Shown here piece after piece: positions 43,038 to 57,658 of a DNA stretch of 64,000 nucleotides (position 1 is its first letter; each line of letters starts with the position of its first letter). Made by a program: the position numbers and the translations under genes. The stretch comes from DASQFQ01 sp963802905 (GTDB taxonomy: Bacteria; Actinomycetota; Thermoleophilia; Solirubrobacterales; Solirubrobacteraceae), in the NCBI GenBank assembly GCA_963802905.1, contig CAWDKH010000016.1, forward strand, positions 32,108 through 96,107, in the 5' to 3' direction. The notes beneath the pieces were generated by a model, which was not told where the DNA came from, searched no databases, and worked only from the letters and a program-made list of their open reading frames with translations.

Positions 43038-44357
43038 ATGGGGATGCTCGGGAAGCTGAAGGGCGCCGCAACGCTCGCCAAGCAGATCTACGACACGGGC
43101 GCCGCGCAGAGCGCCGAGGCGATGCTCTCCATGCAGGCGCTGCAGGGCCCGGCCGGCCGCCACATCGCCGGCGTCGAGAAGGCGCCTGAGCCGGCACCCC
43201 GGATCGAGGACCCCGTCGAGTGGGAGCGCGTGATGCGCGCCGAGCTCGACGTGCGCGACGCCGCGCGCGAGCCCTACCTCGCCCCCGACCGCCCGCCGCT
43301 GCGCATCAGCCGCTTCGTGACGCGCGGCGCGACGCAGGGTCAGGAGGTCGCCGAGCACCTCGCCGCCTGCGGATTGGCCGGGAACCCGGAGCTCGTCTAC
43401 GGCGTCTACCGCGTCCCGGACCGCATCCGGCCGTCCGCCGGTGCCGAGAAGTCGCGCGTCGTGGAGTGGGACGTCGTGCACGCCGCGACCCCGCCGCTGC
43501 CACCCGCCGAGGCGCCCGCCGACGTCTACTTCGACGCGCGCACGCGCTGGGTCGAGCGCGCGATCGGCGAGCCGCGCCCGCTCGACGAGGACCTCGCGCT
43601 CGCCTACCTCGCCGCCGCCGGCATCGGCCCGGAGCGGACGCTCGGCATCGCGCGGCACACCACGATCGACCCCTACGACACGGGCGAGTCGCAGCACTAC
43701 CTGACCGCGCAGGTCCACGGTGTCCATGTGTTCCTGTCCGGACGCCCCGCCCCGCCGAGCGCGCCGCTGGCGGCCGGACCGCCGGCCGGGATCCGCATCG
43801 AGCTCCTCAACTGGGACGCGATCGCGGCCGTGGTCCATCCCGTGCGCCAGCACCGCCCGTACCTGCCGTCGCGGTTCCCCTACCTGCCGCTGACGCCGCA
43901 GGAACTGCTGCGCGCCTACCTCGGGATCGTCGGCGTCGCGCCGCACGACAGCTACGGCGTGCAGGTCACCTACGACAAGCCGCTCGACCTGCTGGGCCGC
44001 TCCAGCACCAGCTCGCACGTGCGCAAGACGACCGGCGGCGACGAGCTGCCGTGCGCCGATGGCAAGCCGCGCGTGCGCATGCACGGCGGGGCGCACGTCG
44101 TCGTCGCCTACCGCGACAGCCCGGCCTACGCCGAGGGCCGCCAGCGCTGGGCCGCCTACGAGGACGAGGTCCTCCAGGCCGACCTCTCGCGCGGCACCGA
44201 CCCGCGCCGGCCGCTGCCCGCCGGCAAGTACGGGATGGGCAAGGCCGAGCGCACCGTCAACCGCGTCGCCGACGCGGCCTCGTTCTTCGATCCGGACGTC
44301 TCGAACGATCCCGGGCCGCCCCCGCCGCGCTACTGCTGGCCGCCCGCGGGCGCATGA
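43038..44357 (+). CDS. Hypothetical protein, 439 residues
   Basis: No domain is recognised. The N-terminus (MGMLGKLKGAATLAKQIYDTG) is amphipathic helical. The middle carries repeated YGVYRVPDRIRP- and YGVQVTYDKPLD-like segments, and the sequence is rich in His/Pro with a C-terminal Pro tail ending CWPPAGA. Two internal segments (RAYLGIVGVAPHDSYGVQV and LAYLAAAGIGPERTLGI) resemble each other, suggesting an internal duplication. It is cytoplasmic by appearance. ATG 43038 or 43044. It overlaps the next gene as ATGA. Confidence 0.7.
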   Translation: MGMLGKLKGAATLAKQIYDTGAAQSAEAMLSMQALQGPAGRHIAGVEKAPEPAPRIEDPVEWERVMRAELDVRDAAREPYLAPDRPPLRISRFVTRGATQGQEVAEHLAACGLAGNPELVYGVYRVPDRIRPSAGAEKSRVVEWDVVHAATPPLPPAEAPADVYFDARTRWVERAIGEPRPLDEDLALAYLAAAGIGPERTLGIARHTTIDPYDTGESQHYLTAQVHGVHVFLSGRPAPPSAPLAAGPPAGIRIELLNWDAIAAVVHPVRQHRPYLPSRFPYLPLTPQELLRAYLGIVGVAPHDSYGVQVTYDKPLDLLGRSSTSSHVRKTTGGDELPCADGKPRVRMHGGAHVVVAYRDSPAYAEGRQRWAAYEDEVLQADLSRGTDPRRPLPAGKYGMGKAERTVNRVADAASFFDPDVSNDPGPPPPRYCWPPAGA

Positions 44358-45052
44358 CGACGTTCGCGCTGATCCACGGCGCGTGGCACGGCGCGTGGTG
44401 CTGGGAGCGGCTGCTCGAGCCGCTCGAGCAGCGCGGCCACGGCGCAGTCGCGTTCGACCTCCCGGCCGAGGACCTCGAGGCCGGGCTGGACGCCTACGCC
44501 GACATCGCGGCCGCGTTCCTCGCGCCTGTAGACGACGACGTGATCGTCGTCGGGCACTCGCTCAACGGGCTGGTCCTGCCGCTCGTCGCGGCGCGCCGGC
44601 CGGTCGCGGCGATCGTCTACCTGTGCGCGCTGGTGCCACTCGAGGGCAAGAGCCTCAGCGACCAGCTCGTCGCATCGTCGCTGCCGATCCTGATCTTCCC
44701 GGAGCGTCCGGAGCCCGACGGCCACGGGCGCTCGCACTGGCCCGACGCGGACGTCGCCCGGCGCGCGCTGTATCCCGACCTGACCGAGGAGGACGCCGCG
44801 TGGGCGTTCGCGCAGCTGCGCCCGCAGGCGCCCACGAGCCAGCGCGAGCCGCACCCGACCGGCCTGCCGCCGGTTCGCGCGGTGTCGATCATCGGCGCCT
44901 ACGACGCCGCCATGAACCCGGAGTGGTCCCGGATGGTGGCGCGCGAGCGACTGGGGTCCGCTGCGGTCGAGCTCGAGGCGGGCCACTTCCCGATGATCAC
45001 GGAGCCGGAGGCGCTGGCCGACGCGCTCGACGCCGTATCGTCAGACGCGTGA
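44354..45052 (+). CDS. Alpha/beta-hydrolase (esterase, hydroxynitrile-lyase-like)
   Basis: A 232-residue compact hydrolase. FALIHGAWHGAWCWERLL is the oxyanion region typical of the MES/hydroxynitrile lyase-like bacterial group. The elbow is VVGHSLNGLVLP and the His is in ELEAGHFPMIT. ATG at 44354 overlaps the previous TGA, and its own TGA overlaps the following GTG, so three genes are coupled. Substrate unknown. Confidence 0.91.
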   Translation: MTTFALIHGAWHGAWCWERLLEPLEQRGHGAVAFDLPAEDLEAGLDAYADIAAAFLAPVDDDVIVVGHSLNGLVLPLVAARRPVAAIVYLCALVPLEGKSLSDQLVASSLPILIFPERPEPDGHGRSHWPDADVARRALYPDLTEEDAAWAFAQLRPQAPTSQREPHPTGLPPVRAVSIIGAYDAAMNPEWSRMVARERLGSAAVELEAGHFPMITEPEALADALDAVSSDA

Positions 45053-45441
45053 GCCTGGCCGAGCGCAGCGAGCCCTTCACCGTCGACGACAAGCTGCTGA
45101 CCGACGTCGGCGGCACGCTCTCCACGCGCGTGCTCTCGACGCCGGGGATGATCGCGATGATGGAGCGCACGGCGGCGCGGGTCGCGGCCGAGCACCTCGC
45201 CGACGGCCGGCCGACGGTCGGCTTCGAGGTCTGCATCCGCCACGTGGCGGGCGCCGCCGAGGGCGCGCAGTGCACCGCCACCGCGCGGCTGCTCGAGATC
45301 GCCGACGGGCGCAAGCTGCGCTTCGAGGTCGAGGTGCACGAGGGCGACCGCGTGCTCGGGCTCGGCACGCACGAGCGGCGCGCGCTCGGCGAGCCCGGCG
45401 AGCGCGAGACCGCGATGCCCGGGCCGCCGAGCACGTTCTGA
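45049..45441 (+). CDS. Hotdog thioesterase (FlK-like)
   Basis: A 130-residue hotdog protein. STRVLSTPGMIAMMERTAARVAAEHL and TVGFEVCIRHVAGAAEG match the fluoroacetyl-CoA thioesterase-like family, with Glu in MMERTAA and His in IRHVAG at active-site positions. It likely cleaves a short acyl-CoA; fluoroacetyl-CoA specificity is not implied. GTG at 45049 overlaps the upstream TGA. Confidence 0.87.
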   Translation: MSLAERSEPFTVDDKLLTDVGGTLSTRVLSTPGMIAMMERTAARVAAEHLADGRPTVGFEVCIRHVAGAAEGAQCTATARLLEIADGRKLRFEVEVHEGDRVLGLGTHERRALGEPGERETAMPGPPSTF

Positions 45442-45443
45442 CG

Positions 45444-45878
45444 ATGGCCTACGCCCCGCCCGCCCGGCACCTCCTGCGCGCCAAGGACCTCGCCGACGCG
45501 CGCTACTTCGAGGCGCTCGACGTCGACGACATGGCCCGCGCCGCCGGCCTCTCGCGCGCGCACTTCAGCCGCGAGTTCCGGCGCGCGTTCGGCGAGTCGC
45601 CGCACCAGTACCTGCTGACCCGCCGGCTCGAGCGCGCCGCCTCGCTGCTGCGCGTGACCGATCGCTCGGTCGCCGACATCTGCTTCTCGGTCGGGCTGCA
45701 GAGCGTCGGCTCGTTCACCACCAGCTTCACGAAGACCTTCGGCGTCTCCCCCACCGCCTACCGCGCGACCTTCCCGCCCGCCGTCGCACACGCGATCGTG
45801 CCCTCGTGCGTCGTGCGCGCGTACGGGCGTCCGCAAGGCAGCACGTTTGGAGAAGACAAGCTGACGCGGCGGGGTTAG
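45444..45878 (+). CDS. AraC-family regulator (DNA-binding domain only)
   Basis: A 144-residue protein consisting essentially of the two AraC helix-turn-helix motifs: DDMARAAGLSRAHFSREFRRAFG and VADICFSVGLQSVGSFTTSF, with FGVSPTAYR at the end. No effector domain is present. It lies directly before a VOC gene. AraC-VOC pairs recur in actinobacteria, with the VOC protein sometimes supplying ligand binding; that is inference here. Confidence 0.91.
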   Translation: MAYAPPARHLLRAKDLADARYFEALDVDDMARAAGLSRAHFSREFRRAFGESPHQYLLTRRLERAASLLRVTDRSVADICFSVGLQSVGSFTTSFTKTFGVSPTAYRATFPPAVAHAIVPSCVVRAYGRPQGSTFGEDKLTRRG

Positions 45879-46285
45879 CGTGCCGCCCATGATGCACATC
45901 GCTAATACACAACTCTGGGTCCACGATCAGGACGAGGCCCTCGCCTTCTACACCGACAAGCTCGGCTGGGAGGTCCGCTCCGACGTCACGATGGCCGAGA
46001 TGGGCAACTTCCGCTGGCTGACCGTCGGCCCCGTCGGCCAGGAGGACTTCTCCGTCGTGCTGATGGCGGTCCCCGGCGAGCCGGTGATGGAGCCCGGCAC
46101 CCGTCAGCAGGTGCTCGACCTGGCCGCCAAGGGCTTCGCCGGCACCGTCTTCGTCACCACCGAGGACTGCCGCGCCTCATACGAGGAGCTCAAGGCGCGC
46201 GGCGTCGAGTTCTCCGAGGAGCCCGAGGAGCGCCCCTACGGCATCGACGCGGGCTTCCACGACCCGTCGGGCAACTCGTTCCGGC

Positions 46286-51724
<5,439 letters not shown>

Positions 51725-51864
51725 TGTGTGTGCCCGGGATCACCCCGCGCTACAAGGGAATGAGGGGTGTTGCCCCCCGGTCGGCCCCACCCGCACCCTC
51801 CATCTGTCGGGGGTAGGTCCGGCGATGCCGGTCACGTGGGTCTCGCCTGCTTGTGTGGGGTGGG

Positions 51865-52749
51865 ATGACCTTCGAGCGCCAGGAGCTGGAGCTCCACGGG
51901 CAGCGAGTGAGCTACCGGACCGCCGGCAGCGGGCCCGCGCTGCTCCTCCTCCACGGGATCGCCAACTCGTCCGACACCTGGGCGCGATGCGCCCCCTTGC
52001 TCAGCGAGCACTACACCGTGATCGCCCCCGATCTGCTCGGCCACGGCGAGTCCGCGACCCCGCGCGGGGACTACTCGCTGGGCGCGCACGCCAGCGGCGC
52101 CCGCGATGTCGTCACTGCCCTCGGCCACGAGCGCGTGACCGTGGTCGGGCACTCGCTCGGCGGCGGCATCGCGATGCAGTACGCCTACCAGTTCCCCGAG
52201 CGCACCGACCGCCTCGTGCTGGTCTCAAGCGGCGGGCTCGGGCGCGACGTCCACGTGCTCCTGCGCGCCGCCTCGCTGCCGTTCGCCGACTATGTCCTGC
52301 CCGCGCTGACCTCGCAGCACCTGGTCGGGTTCGGGCGCGACGTCGGCGGCCTGCTCGGCAAGATCGGGCTGCGGCCGAGCGGCGACATCAGCGTGCTCGC
52401 GCGCGGTTTCGCCGAGCTCGACAACACCGGCTCGCGCCGGGCCTTCCTGCACACGCTGCGCTCGGTGGTCGAGCCCGGCGGGCAGCGCGTCAGCGCCACC
52501 GATCGGCTGGCGCTCGCCGACCGGTTTCCGTCGCTGATCGTGTGGGGCGACCACGACTCGATCATCCCCGTCGCCCACGGCATCGCCGCCCACGAGGCGA
52601 TGCCCGGCAGCCGGCTCGTCCGCTTCGAGGACTCCGGCCACATGCCGCAGGAGGACCACCCGCACCGCTTCGCGGCCGTGCTCGGCGAGTTCTGCGCGTC
52701 GACCGAGCCCGCGCAGCTGACCCATGACCACTGGGGCGCGCAGGCGTGA
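51865..52749 (+). CDS. Alpha/beta-hydrolase
   Basis: A 294-residue hydrolase. LLLLHGIANSSDTWARC, the elbow VVGHSLGGGIAM, Asp in VWGDHDSIIP and His in EDSGHMPQED form a complete catalytic set. ATG at 51865; GTG 51853 also in frame. Its TGA overlaps the GTG of the WS/DGAT gene (52746-52749), so it is probably linked to acyl-ester metabolism, for example lipase or acyltransferase accessory. Confidence 0.92.
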   Translation: MTFERQELELHGQRVSYRTAGSGPALLLLHGIANSSDTWARCAPLLSEHYTVIAPDLLGHGESATPRGDYSLGAHASGARDVVTALGHERVTVVGHSLGGGIAMQYAYQFPERTDRLVLVSSGGLGRDVHVLLRAASLPFADYVLPALTSQHLVGFGRDVGGLLGKIGLRPSGDISVLARGFAELDNTGSRRAFLHTLRSVVEPGGQRVSATDRLALADRFPSLIVWGDHDSIIPVAHGIAAHEAMPGSRLVRFEDSGHMPQEDHPHRFAAVLGEFCASTEPAQLTHDHWGAQA

Positions 52750-54089
52750 CCACCGAGCGCCTCTCCCCCCTCGACGCGTCCTTCCTCGCTGTCGAGAGCG
52801 AGGCCGCCCCGATGCACGTCGGCTGGGTCTCCACCTTCGCCCCGCCGGAGGAGGGCCCGCGACCGGGCTTCCCCGAGATCTTCGACTACCTCGCCGGCCG
52901 CCTCGCGCACGCGCCGCGCTGGCGGAAGAAGCTGGCGCCCGTGCCGCTCGGGGTTCACGAGCCGGCGTGGGTCGACGACCTTGACTTCGATCCCGCCGAG
53001 CACATCCTGCACGCGCCGGGCGGCGACCTCGACGCGATCGTCGATGAGCGGTTCTCCGAGCCGCTGCCGCGCGACCGCCCGCTGTGGCAGTTCTCGATCG
53101 CCGACGACCTGCCCGACGGGAAGCTCGCCATGATCTGCAAGGCCCACCACTGCATGGTCGACGGCATCGCGATCGCCGAGCTCGGCAAGCTGATCCTCGA
53201 CGCCGATCCGTTCGAGGAACGGGGCGAGGCAGCCGCGTGGGAGCCGGTGCCGGAGCCGTCGCGCAACGAGCGCTTCGCCCGCGGCGTCGCCGACCGCGCC
53301 GCCGACGGCGCATCGCTCATGCTCGCGCCGCTGAAGCTCGCGACCTCCCCCGGGCGCCTGCGCGGCGTCCCCGGGCTCGCGCGCACGCTGTCGCACACGC
53401 TCCTTCCGCCGGCGCCCGACTCGCCGCTCAACCGCCCCGGCTCGCCGCACCGGCGCCACGTGCGGGTGACGCGCTCGCTCGAGGATCTGCGCGCCCTGCG
53501 GCGTCGCTTCAGCGTCAGCCCCAACGACGTCGTGCTCGCGGTCTGCGCGGGCGCCCTGCGCGAGTTCGCCGGACCGCAGCGGCTGAAGGTCATGGTCCCC
53601 GCAGACGTGCGCGGCGCCGACGACAGCGACGGCGGCAACCGCATCTCGTTCGTGTTCATCGAGCTGCCGTGCGACGAGCCCGACCCGGTCGCGCGGCTCG
53701 AGCAGATCCACGCGGCGACCTCACAGCGCGCCGACGGCCGCGACGCCGAGGGGCTCGACGCGGCGTTCCAGGCGCTCGGACTCACGCCCGCCCCCGTCCA
53801 GAAGGTGCTCGCTCACGCCTTCGCGCACCCGCGCATGTCGAACCTGACGATCTCGAGCGTCCCCGGCCCGGCGGTCACGCGCTACATGCGCGGCTGCCGG
53901 CTGGAGACCGTGCACTCCGCGGTCCCGCTCTCCGAGCGCCACGCGGTCTCGATCGGCGTCGTGATGACCGCCGGGAACGTGTGCTTCGGGATCTACGCCG
54001 ACGCCGAGACGCTGCCCGACGCCGACGTGCTCGGCAGCGATCTGGACGCCGCGTTCGACGAGCTGCTCAGCGCTGCTTCCGCGCCCTGA
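52746..54089 (+). CDS. Wax ester synthase/diacylglycerol acyltransferase
   Basis: A 447-residue WS/DGAT. The catalytic HHCMVDG is at 134-140; LSPLDASFLAVESEAAPMHVG is the N-terminal signature; SPNDVVLAVCAGALREF and NLTISSVPGP (in MSNLTISSVPGP) are the conserved C-terminal motifs. It esterifies acyl-CoA with fatty alcohol or diacylglycerol to make storage lipid. It is downstream of the hydrolase and 1 kb from the acyl-CoA carboxylase that makes malonyl-CoA. Confidence 0.96.
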   Translation: MTTERLSPLDASFLAVESEAAPMHVGWVSTFAPPEEGPRPGFPEIFDYLAGRLAHAPRWRKKLAPVPLGVHEPAWVDDLDFDPAEHILHAPGGDLDAIVDERFSEPLPRDRPLWQFSIADDLPDGKLAMICKAHHCMVDGIAIAELGKLILDADPFEERGEAAAWEPVPEPSRNERFARGVADRAADGASLMLAPLKLATSPGRLRGVPGLARTLSHTLLPPAPDSPLNRPGSPHRRHVRVTRSLEDLRALRRRFSVSPNDVVLAVCAGALREFAGPQRLKVMVPADVRGADDSDGGNRISFVFIELPCDEPDPVARLEQIHAATSQRADGRDAEGLDAAFQALGLTPAPVQKVLAHAFAHPRMSNLTISSVPGPAVTRYMRGCRLETVHSAVPLSERHAVSIGVVMTAGNVCFGIYADAETLPDADVLGSDLDAAFDELLSAASAP

Positions 54090-54348
54090 CGCGGTCGCCG
54101 CGCGGGCCCGCCATCCGCGCGGTGAACTCGCGCCGCCCGACCTCCTCCGCACCGAACTCGACGGCGAGCTCACGCAGGTGCGGAGGGAGGTCGTAGTGGT
54201 CGCCCTGGAACCGGTGGCGCGGGATGCCGAGCTGCGCCGCGAACGCGTGCAGCTCGTCGAAGCTGACGTCGCTGGCCATGTGGCACCAGTGCTTGAACGG
54301 CAGCTTCACGTGGGCGTACTCGACGAGCTTGTCGACCATCACGGCCAT
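54067..54348 (-). CDS. DUF4031-family protein
   Basis: A 93-residue protein from ATG 54348. VMVDKLVEYAHVKLPFKHWCHMAS and DELHAFAAQLGIPRHRFQGDHYDLPP match DUF4031, a small family of unknown function with conserved HWCH and GDHYD motifs. The His/Cys/Asp content suggests a metal site. It overlaps the WS/DGAT 3' end by 23 bases. Confidence 0.86.
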   Translation of the reverse strand: MAVMVDKLVEYAHVKLPFKHWCHMASDVSFDELHAFAAQLGIPRHRFQGDHYDLPPHLRELAVEFGAEEVGRREFTARMAGPRGDRVRARKQR

Positions 54349-54367
54349 CGGCCGTGAGCGTAGGGCC

Positions 54368-54836
54368 TCAGCGGCGGACGAGCCGGATGACGAAGTCGCT
54401 GCCGCCGTCGACTTCCTTGTTGCTGACAACCTTGGCGTCCTTCCAGCGGCCGATCGCGCCGATCAGCTCCATAGCCGCGGAAGCGCAGCAGCGAGCTGCC
54501 GAGCGCCGTGTAGCCCATGCACTGGGGCTCGAGCTGGGCGTCGAACTGGCAGCGCAGGTAGTCGGCGCCGATCGGCTTCTTCGAGTGCTTCTTGTGCGTG
54601 CCGCGGTAGTCGAGCGAGTCGATCTCGAACGAGTCGCCGGCGGCCGGCTGGCCCGCCGGCGGGCCCTGTGAGACCGTGCCGTCGGCCTTCGTGTAGGTGA
54701 ACGACAGCTGCTTGGAGAACACCTTCAGCGTCTCCGTCTTACCGGCCGCGCCGGCCGTAGAGGCCAGGACGGCGATGGCCAGCAGCGTCACGAGAGCGCT
54801 GCAGGCGAGGATGCGGATGTGGGTGGAGTTGGTCAT
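54368..54836 (-). CDS. Secreted allene-oxide-cyclase-barrel-like protein (one frameshift)
   Basis: About 156 residues. The signal peptide is ACSALVTLLAIAVLASTAGA. The mature part (ETLKVFSKQLSFTYTKADG; GDSFEIDSLDYRG; CMGYTALGSSLLRFRG; then MELIGAIGRWKDA) resembles the AOC/dirigent-like beta-barrel proteins of actinobacteria. One extra base near 54468 separates LLRFRG from MELIGAIG; the second frame ends at TGA 54368. Catalytic function is doubtful in bacterial members; assignment is tentative. Confidence 0.68.
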
Positions 54837-54900
54837 GGGAGCGACGCTACGGTCGCCCCGCTCGCCGCACATCAAGGCGAGCACCGGACTGCCGCCGGTG

Positions 54901-55551
54901 CTAACCCTGAGATTCCTTCAGGTAGGTGAGCACCGCGAGCACGCGCCGGTGACCGTCGCTCGAGACCGTCAGGCCGAGCTTCATGAGGATCGTCCGCACG
55001 TGCGTCTCGACCGTCTTCTCGGTCAGCCACAGCTGCCGGGCGATGCCGGCGTTCGTGCGCCCCTCGGCCATCAGCCCCAGCACCTCGCGCTCGCGCGGGG
55101 TGAGCTCGTCGAGCGCCGAGTCGCGCTCGGGCTTGGCGACCAGCGTCGCCACCACCTGCGGGTCGAGCGCGGAGCCGCCCTCGCTGACCCGCCGCGCGGC
55201 GTCGAGGAAGTCGTCGACGTCGAGCACGCGGTCCTTCAGCAGGTAGCCGAAGCCGCCGCCTGCGGACACGAGGTCGACGACGTGGCGGGTCTCGATGTGC
55301 TGCGACAGGACGAGCACGGCGGTGCTCGGATGGTCGCGGCGGATCTCCGCCGCCGCGCGCGTGCCCTCGTCGTCGAAGTCGGGCGGCATGCGCACGTCGA
55401 CGACGGCGAGCTCAGGCGCGTGCTCGCCGACGAGCGCGAGCAGCGTCTCGGCGTCGCCGGCGCGCCCCACCACCTCGTGGCCGGCGTCCTCGAGCAGGCC
55501 GGCGAGGCCCTCGCGCAGCAGCACTGCGTCCTCGGCGATCACGACCCGCAT
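54901..55551 (-). CDS. NarL/LuxR-family response regulator
   Basis: A 216-residue response regulator. Receiver domain with acidic pocket (VVIAEDAVLL), phospho-acceptor Asp52 (VVDVRMPP) and conserved Lys (YLLKDRV). The LuxR HTH is LTPREREVLGLMAEGRTNAGI and TEKTVETHVRTILMKL. It overlaps the histidine kinase gene by 13 bases; the two are a cognate pair. Confidence 0.96.
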   Translation of the reverse strand: MRVVIAEDAVLLREGLAGLLEDAGHEVVGRAGDAETLLALVGEHAPELAVVDVRMPPDFDDEGTRAAAEIRRDHPSTAVLVLSQHIETRHVVDLVSAGGGFGYLLKDRVLDVDDFLDAARRVSEGGSALDPQVVATLVAKPERDSALDELTPREREVLGLMAEGRTNAGIARQLWLTEKTVETHVRTILMKLGLTVSSDGHRRVLAVLTYLKESQG

Positions 55552-57547
55552 GGCAGCTCCACCGCGATCCGCGTGCCCGCGCCGGGCGGGCTCTCGAGCG
55601 CGAGCGTGCCGCCCTGAGCGGCGACGCGGTCGGCCATCCCGGCGAGCCCGCTGCCCGACCCGGGCGCGGCGCCGCCGACGCCGTCGTCAGCGACGATCAG
55701 GCGCAGGATGCCGTCGGCGCGCGCGGTCTGGACCGACACGCGCGAGGGCGACGCGTGCTTGACCGCGTTGGTGAGCGCCTCGCAGGCGATGAAGTAGGCG
55801 ACCGCCTCGACCTCGGGCGGCGCGCGATCGCCGCTCGCCTCGAGCTCGACCGGCACCGCCGAGCCGCGCGCGAGGTCCTCGAGCGCCGCGGTCAGGCCCT
55901 CGTCGAGCCGCGGCGGCCGCACGCCGGCGGCGATCGTGCGCAGGTCGCCGATCGTGGCCGCCACCTCGTCGACGGCGGCGTCGAGCGCCGGGCCGAGGAT
56001 CTTCGCCTCACCCGGCAGCGAGCGCTGCAGGCGCCGCAGCACGATGCCGAGCGTCACGAGCCGCTGCTGCGCGCCGTCGTGGAGGTCGCGCTCGAGCCGC
56101 CGGCGCTCGGCGTAGCCGGCCTGGGCGATCCGCGTCCGCGACGACTCGACCTCGGCGAGCTGGAGCCGCAGCTCGACCCGCAGGCAGGCGAGCTCGACCG
56201 CGACGGCCGCGGCCTCGAGCACCGGCCGCAGCAGGTCTGGGCGCCGCGCGAGCCCGGGGTCGTGGAACAGCAGCCCGACCTCGCGGTCGTCGCGCCCGAT
56301 CGGCGTGCGCGCGCGGCCGTCGTCGGGCAGCGCGTCGAGCAGGCGGCCGCCACGGTCCGCGTAGGCGCCGGTCTCGGGGAGGCGGAAGACCACCTCGGCG
56401 CTCGGGTCGTCGAGCGCGAGCGCGAGCGCGGCGCCGACGTCCTCCGGCTCCGCGTGGCCGTCGCGGACGTCGTCGAGGAAGCCGCGCAGCAGCCGCACGC
56501 CCTCGAAGCGCTGGCGCGCGAAGCGGCGGTCGACGATCGCCTGCAGGCGGTCGCGCAGCGGGCGGAACGCGAGCGCCGCGGCGAGCGTGGCGACCGACGC
56601 CGAGAACGCCGAGCCGCTCACGAGCTGCCCGGCCCCCAGCGCCACGAGCGCGTAGGTGCCCGCGAGCAGCGCGGTCAGCACCGCATAGACCAGCGTGCGG
56701 TTGAACAGGCGGTCGATCTCGTAGAGCCCGTGCCGCGTCACCGCCACGGCGACCGCGATCGCGAACCAGGCGTGCGCGAGCATCAGCACCGCGAGGTCCG
56801 GGGTGTCGATCGAGACGAACAGGTTGATCAGCGACGTCCCGCCCAGCCACAGCGGCGGGATCACCGCTCCGTATGCGAGCCACAGCACCTGGCGCCGCAA
56901 CTCGGGCCCGCCCGCCTTGTAGCGGGCGCGCAGCGCCAGCGCCCCGCCGAACAGCGCGGCGAGCAGCCCGAACCAGCACGCCCAGAACACGGGCGTCAGC
57001 AGGTCATCGAGGCCGGGGCCGACGCCGATCGGGTTGGCGACGGCACCGTCCGGGCCCTCGAGCGTCGGCTGCAGCGGCAGCAGCAGCAGCGTGCCGGCAG
57101 CCGGACACGGCGGCGACCGCGGCCATCGGCCGCCAGCGGCGCGACGGCAGCCGGCCGTCGGGATAGACGTAGGCGAGCGCGAGCGGCCACAGGAAGAGCA
57201 GCGTCCACTCCGTCGCCGACGACGAGCGCCCAGGCGCCGAGCGGTCGAGTCGGGATCGTCGTCGAGCGCGAGGCTGCCGACACGGCGAAGGCCGCCATGA
57301 CGACCGCGACCGACAGCGCGCCGGCGAGCAGGATCCACGCGACTCGATGCCGGCCCCGCGCAGCAGCAGCACGAGCCCGACGCAGGCCGGCGTGCCGACC
57401 CCGACCACGAGCGCGCACGGCCACGCCCAGTCCGTCCGGGATGTCCACGCCGTGCGACTTCGCGATCGCCGCGCGACGATGCCGCCGACGAGCGCGAACA
57501 GCGTCAGGCGGCGAGGCGACGGCGAGCGGGCGGGCGAGGCGGGTGCA
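55539..57547 (-). CDS. Membrane sensor histidine kinase (several frameshifts)
   Basis: About 660 residues after repair. The N-terminal half contains about six to eight membrane helices (LTLFALVGGIVAR; ACVGLVLLLRGAG; WILLAGALSVAVVMAAF; WTLLFLWPLALAYVYPDG; LLTPVFWACWFGLLAALFG). A linker/GAF-like region and HisKA_3 (ERDLHDGAQQRLVTLGIVLR) with HATPase_c (VADDGVGGAAPGSGSGLAG) follow. Frame breaks fall near 57105, 57220, 57345, 57420 and 57450. The exact start cannot be fixed because of these; the upper limit given is approximate. It pairs with the response regulator at 54901. Confidence 0.86.
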
Positions 57548-57658
57548 CGACAGCGATCCTCTCGCACGCGCGCGCGCCTGACCACGGTGCTAGCCCTGAG
57601 ACTTTTGCGCGTTTGGACAAACTCGGAGCCGGGGAGCGCCTGTCTCGGGAGGGTGGAT

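Noticed and set aside
41034..44096. A 1020-codon leftward frame reaching beyond the CocE gene
   Set aside because: Only the part below 43007 has protein character. The upstream part is antisense to the gene at 43038 and is an artefact of high GC content.
51725..51864. A regulatory RNA in the gap before the hydrolase gene
   Set aside because: Only a short 5-bp stem (CCGGC/GCCGG near 51821-51833) is visible, too little to support a structured RNA.
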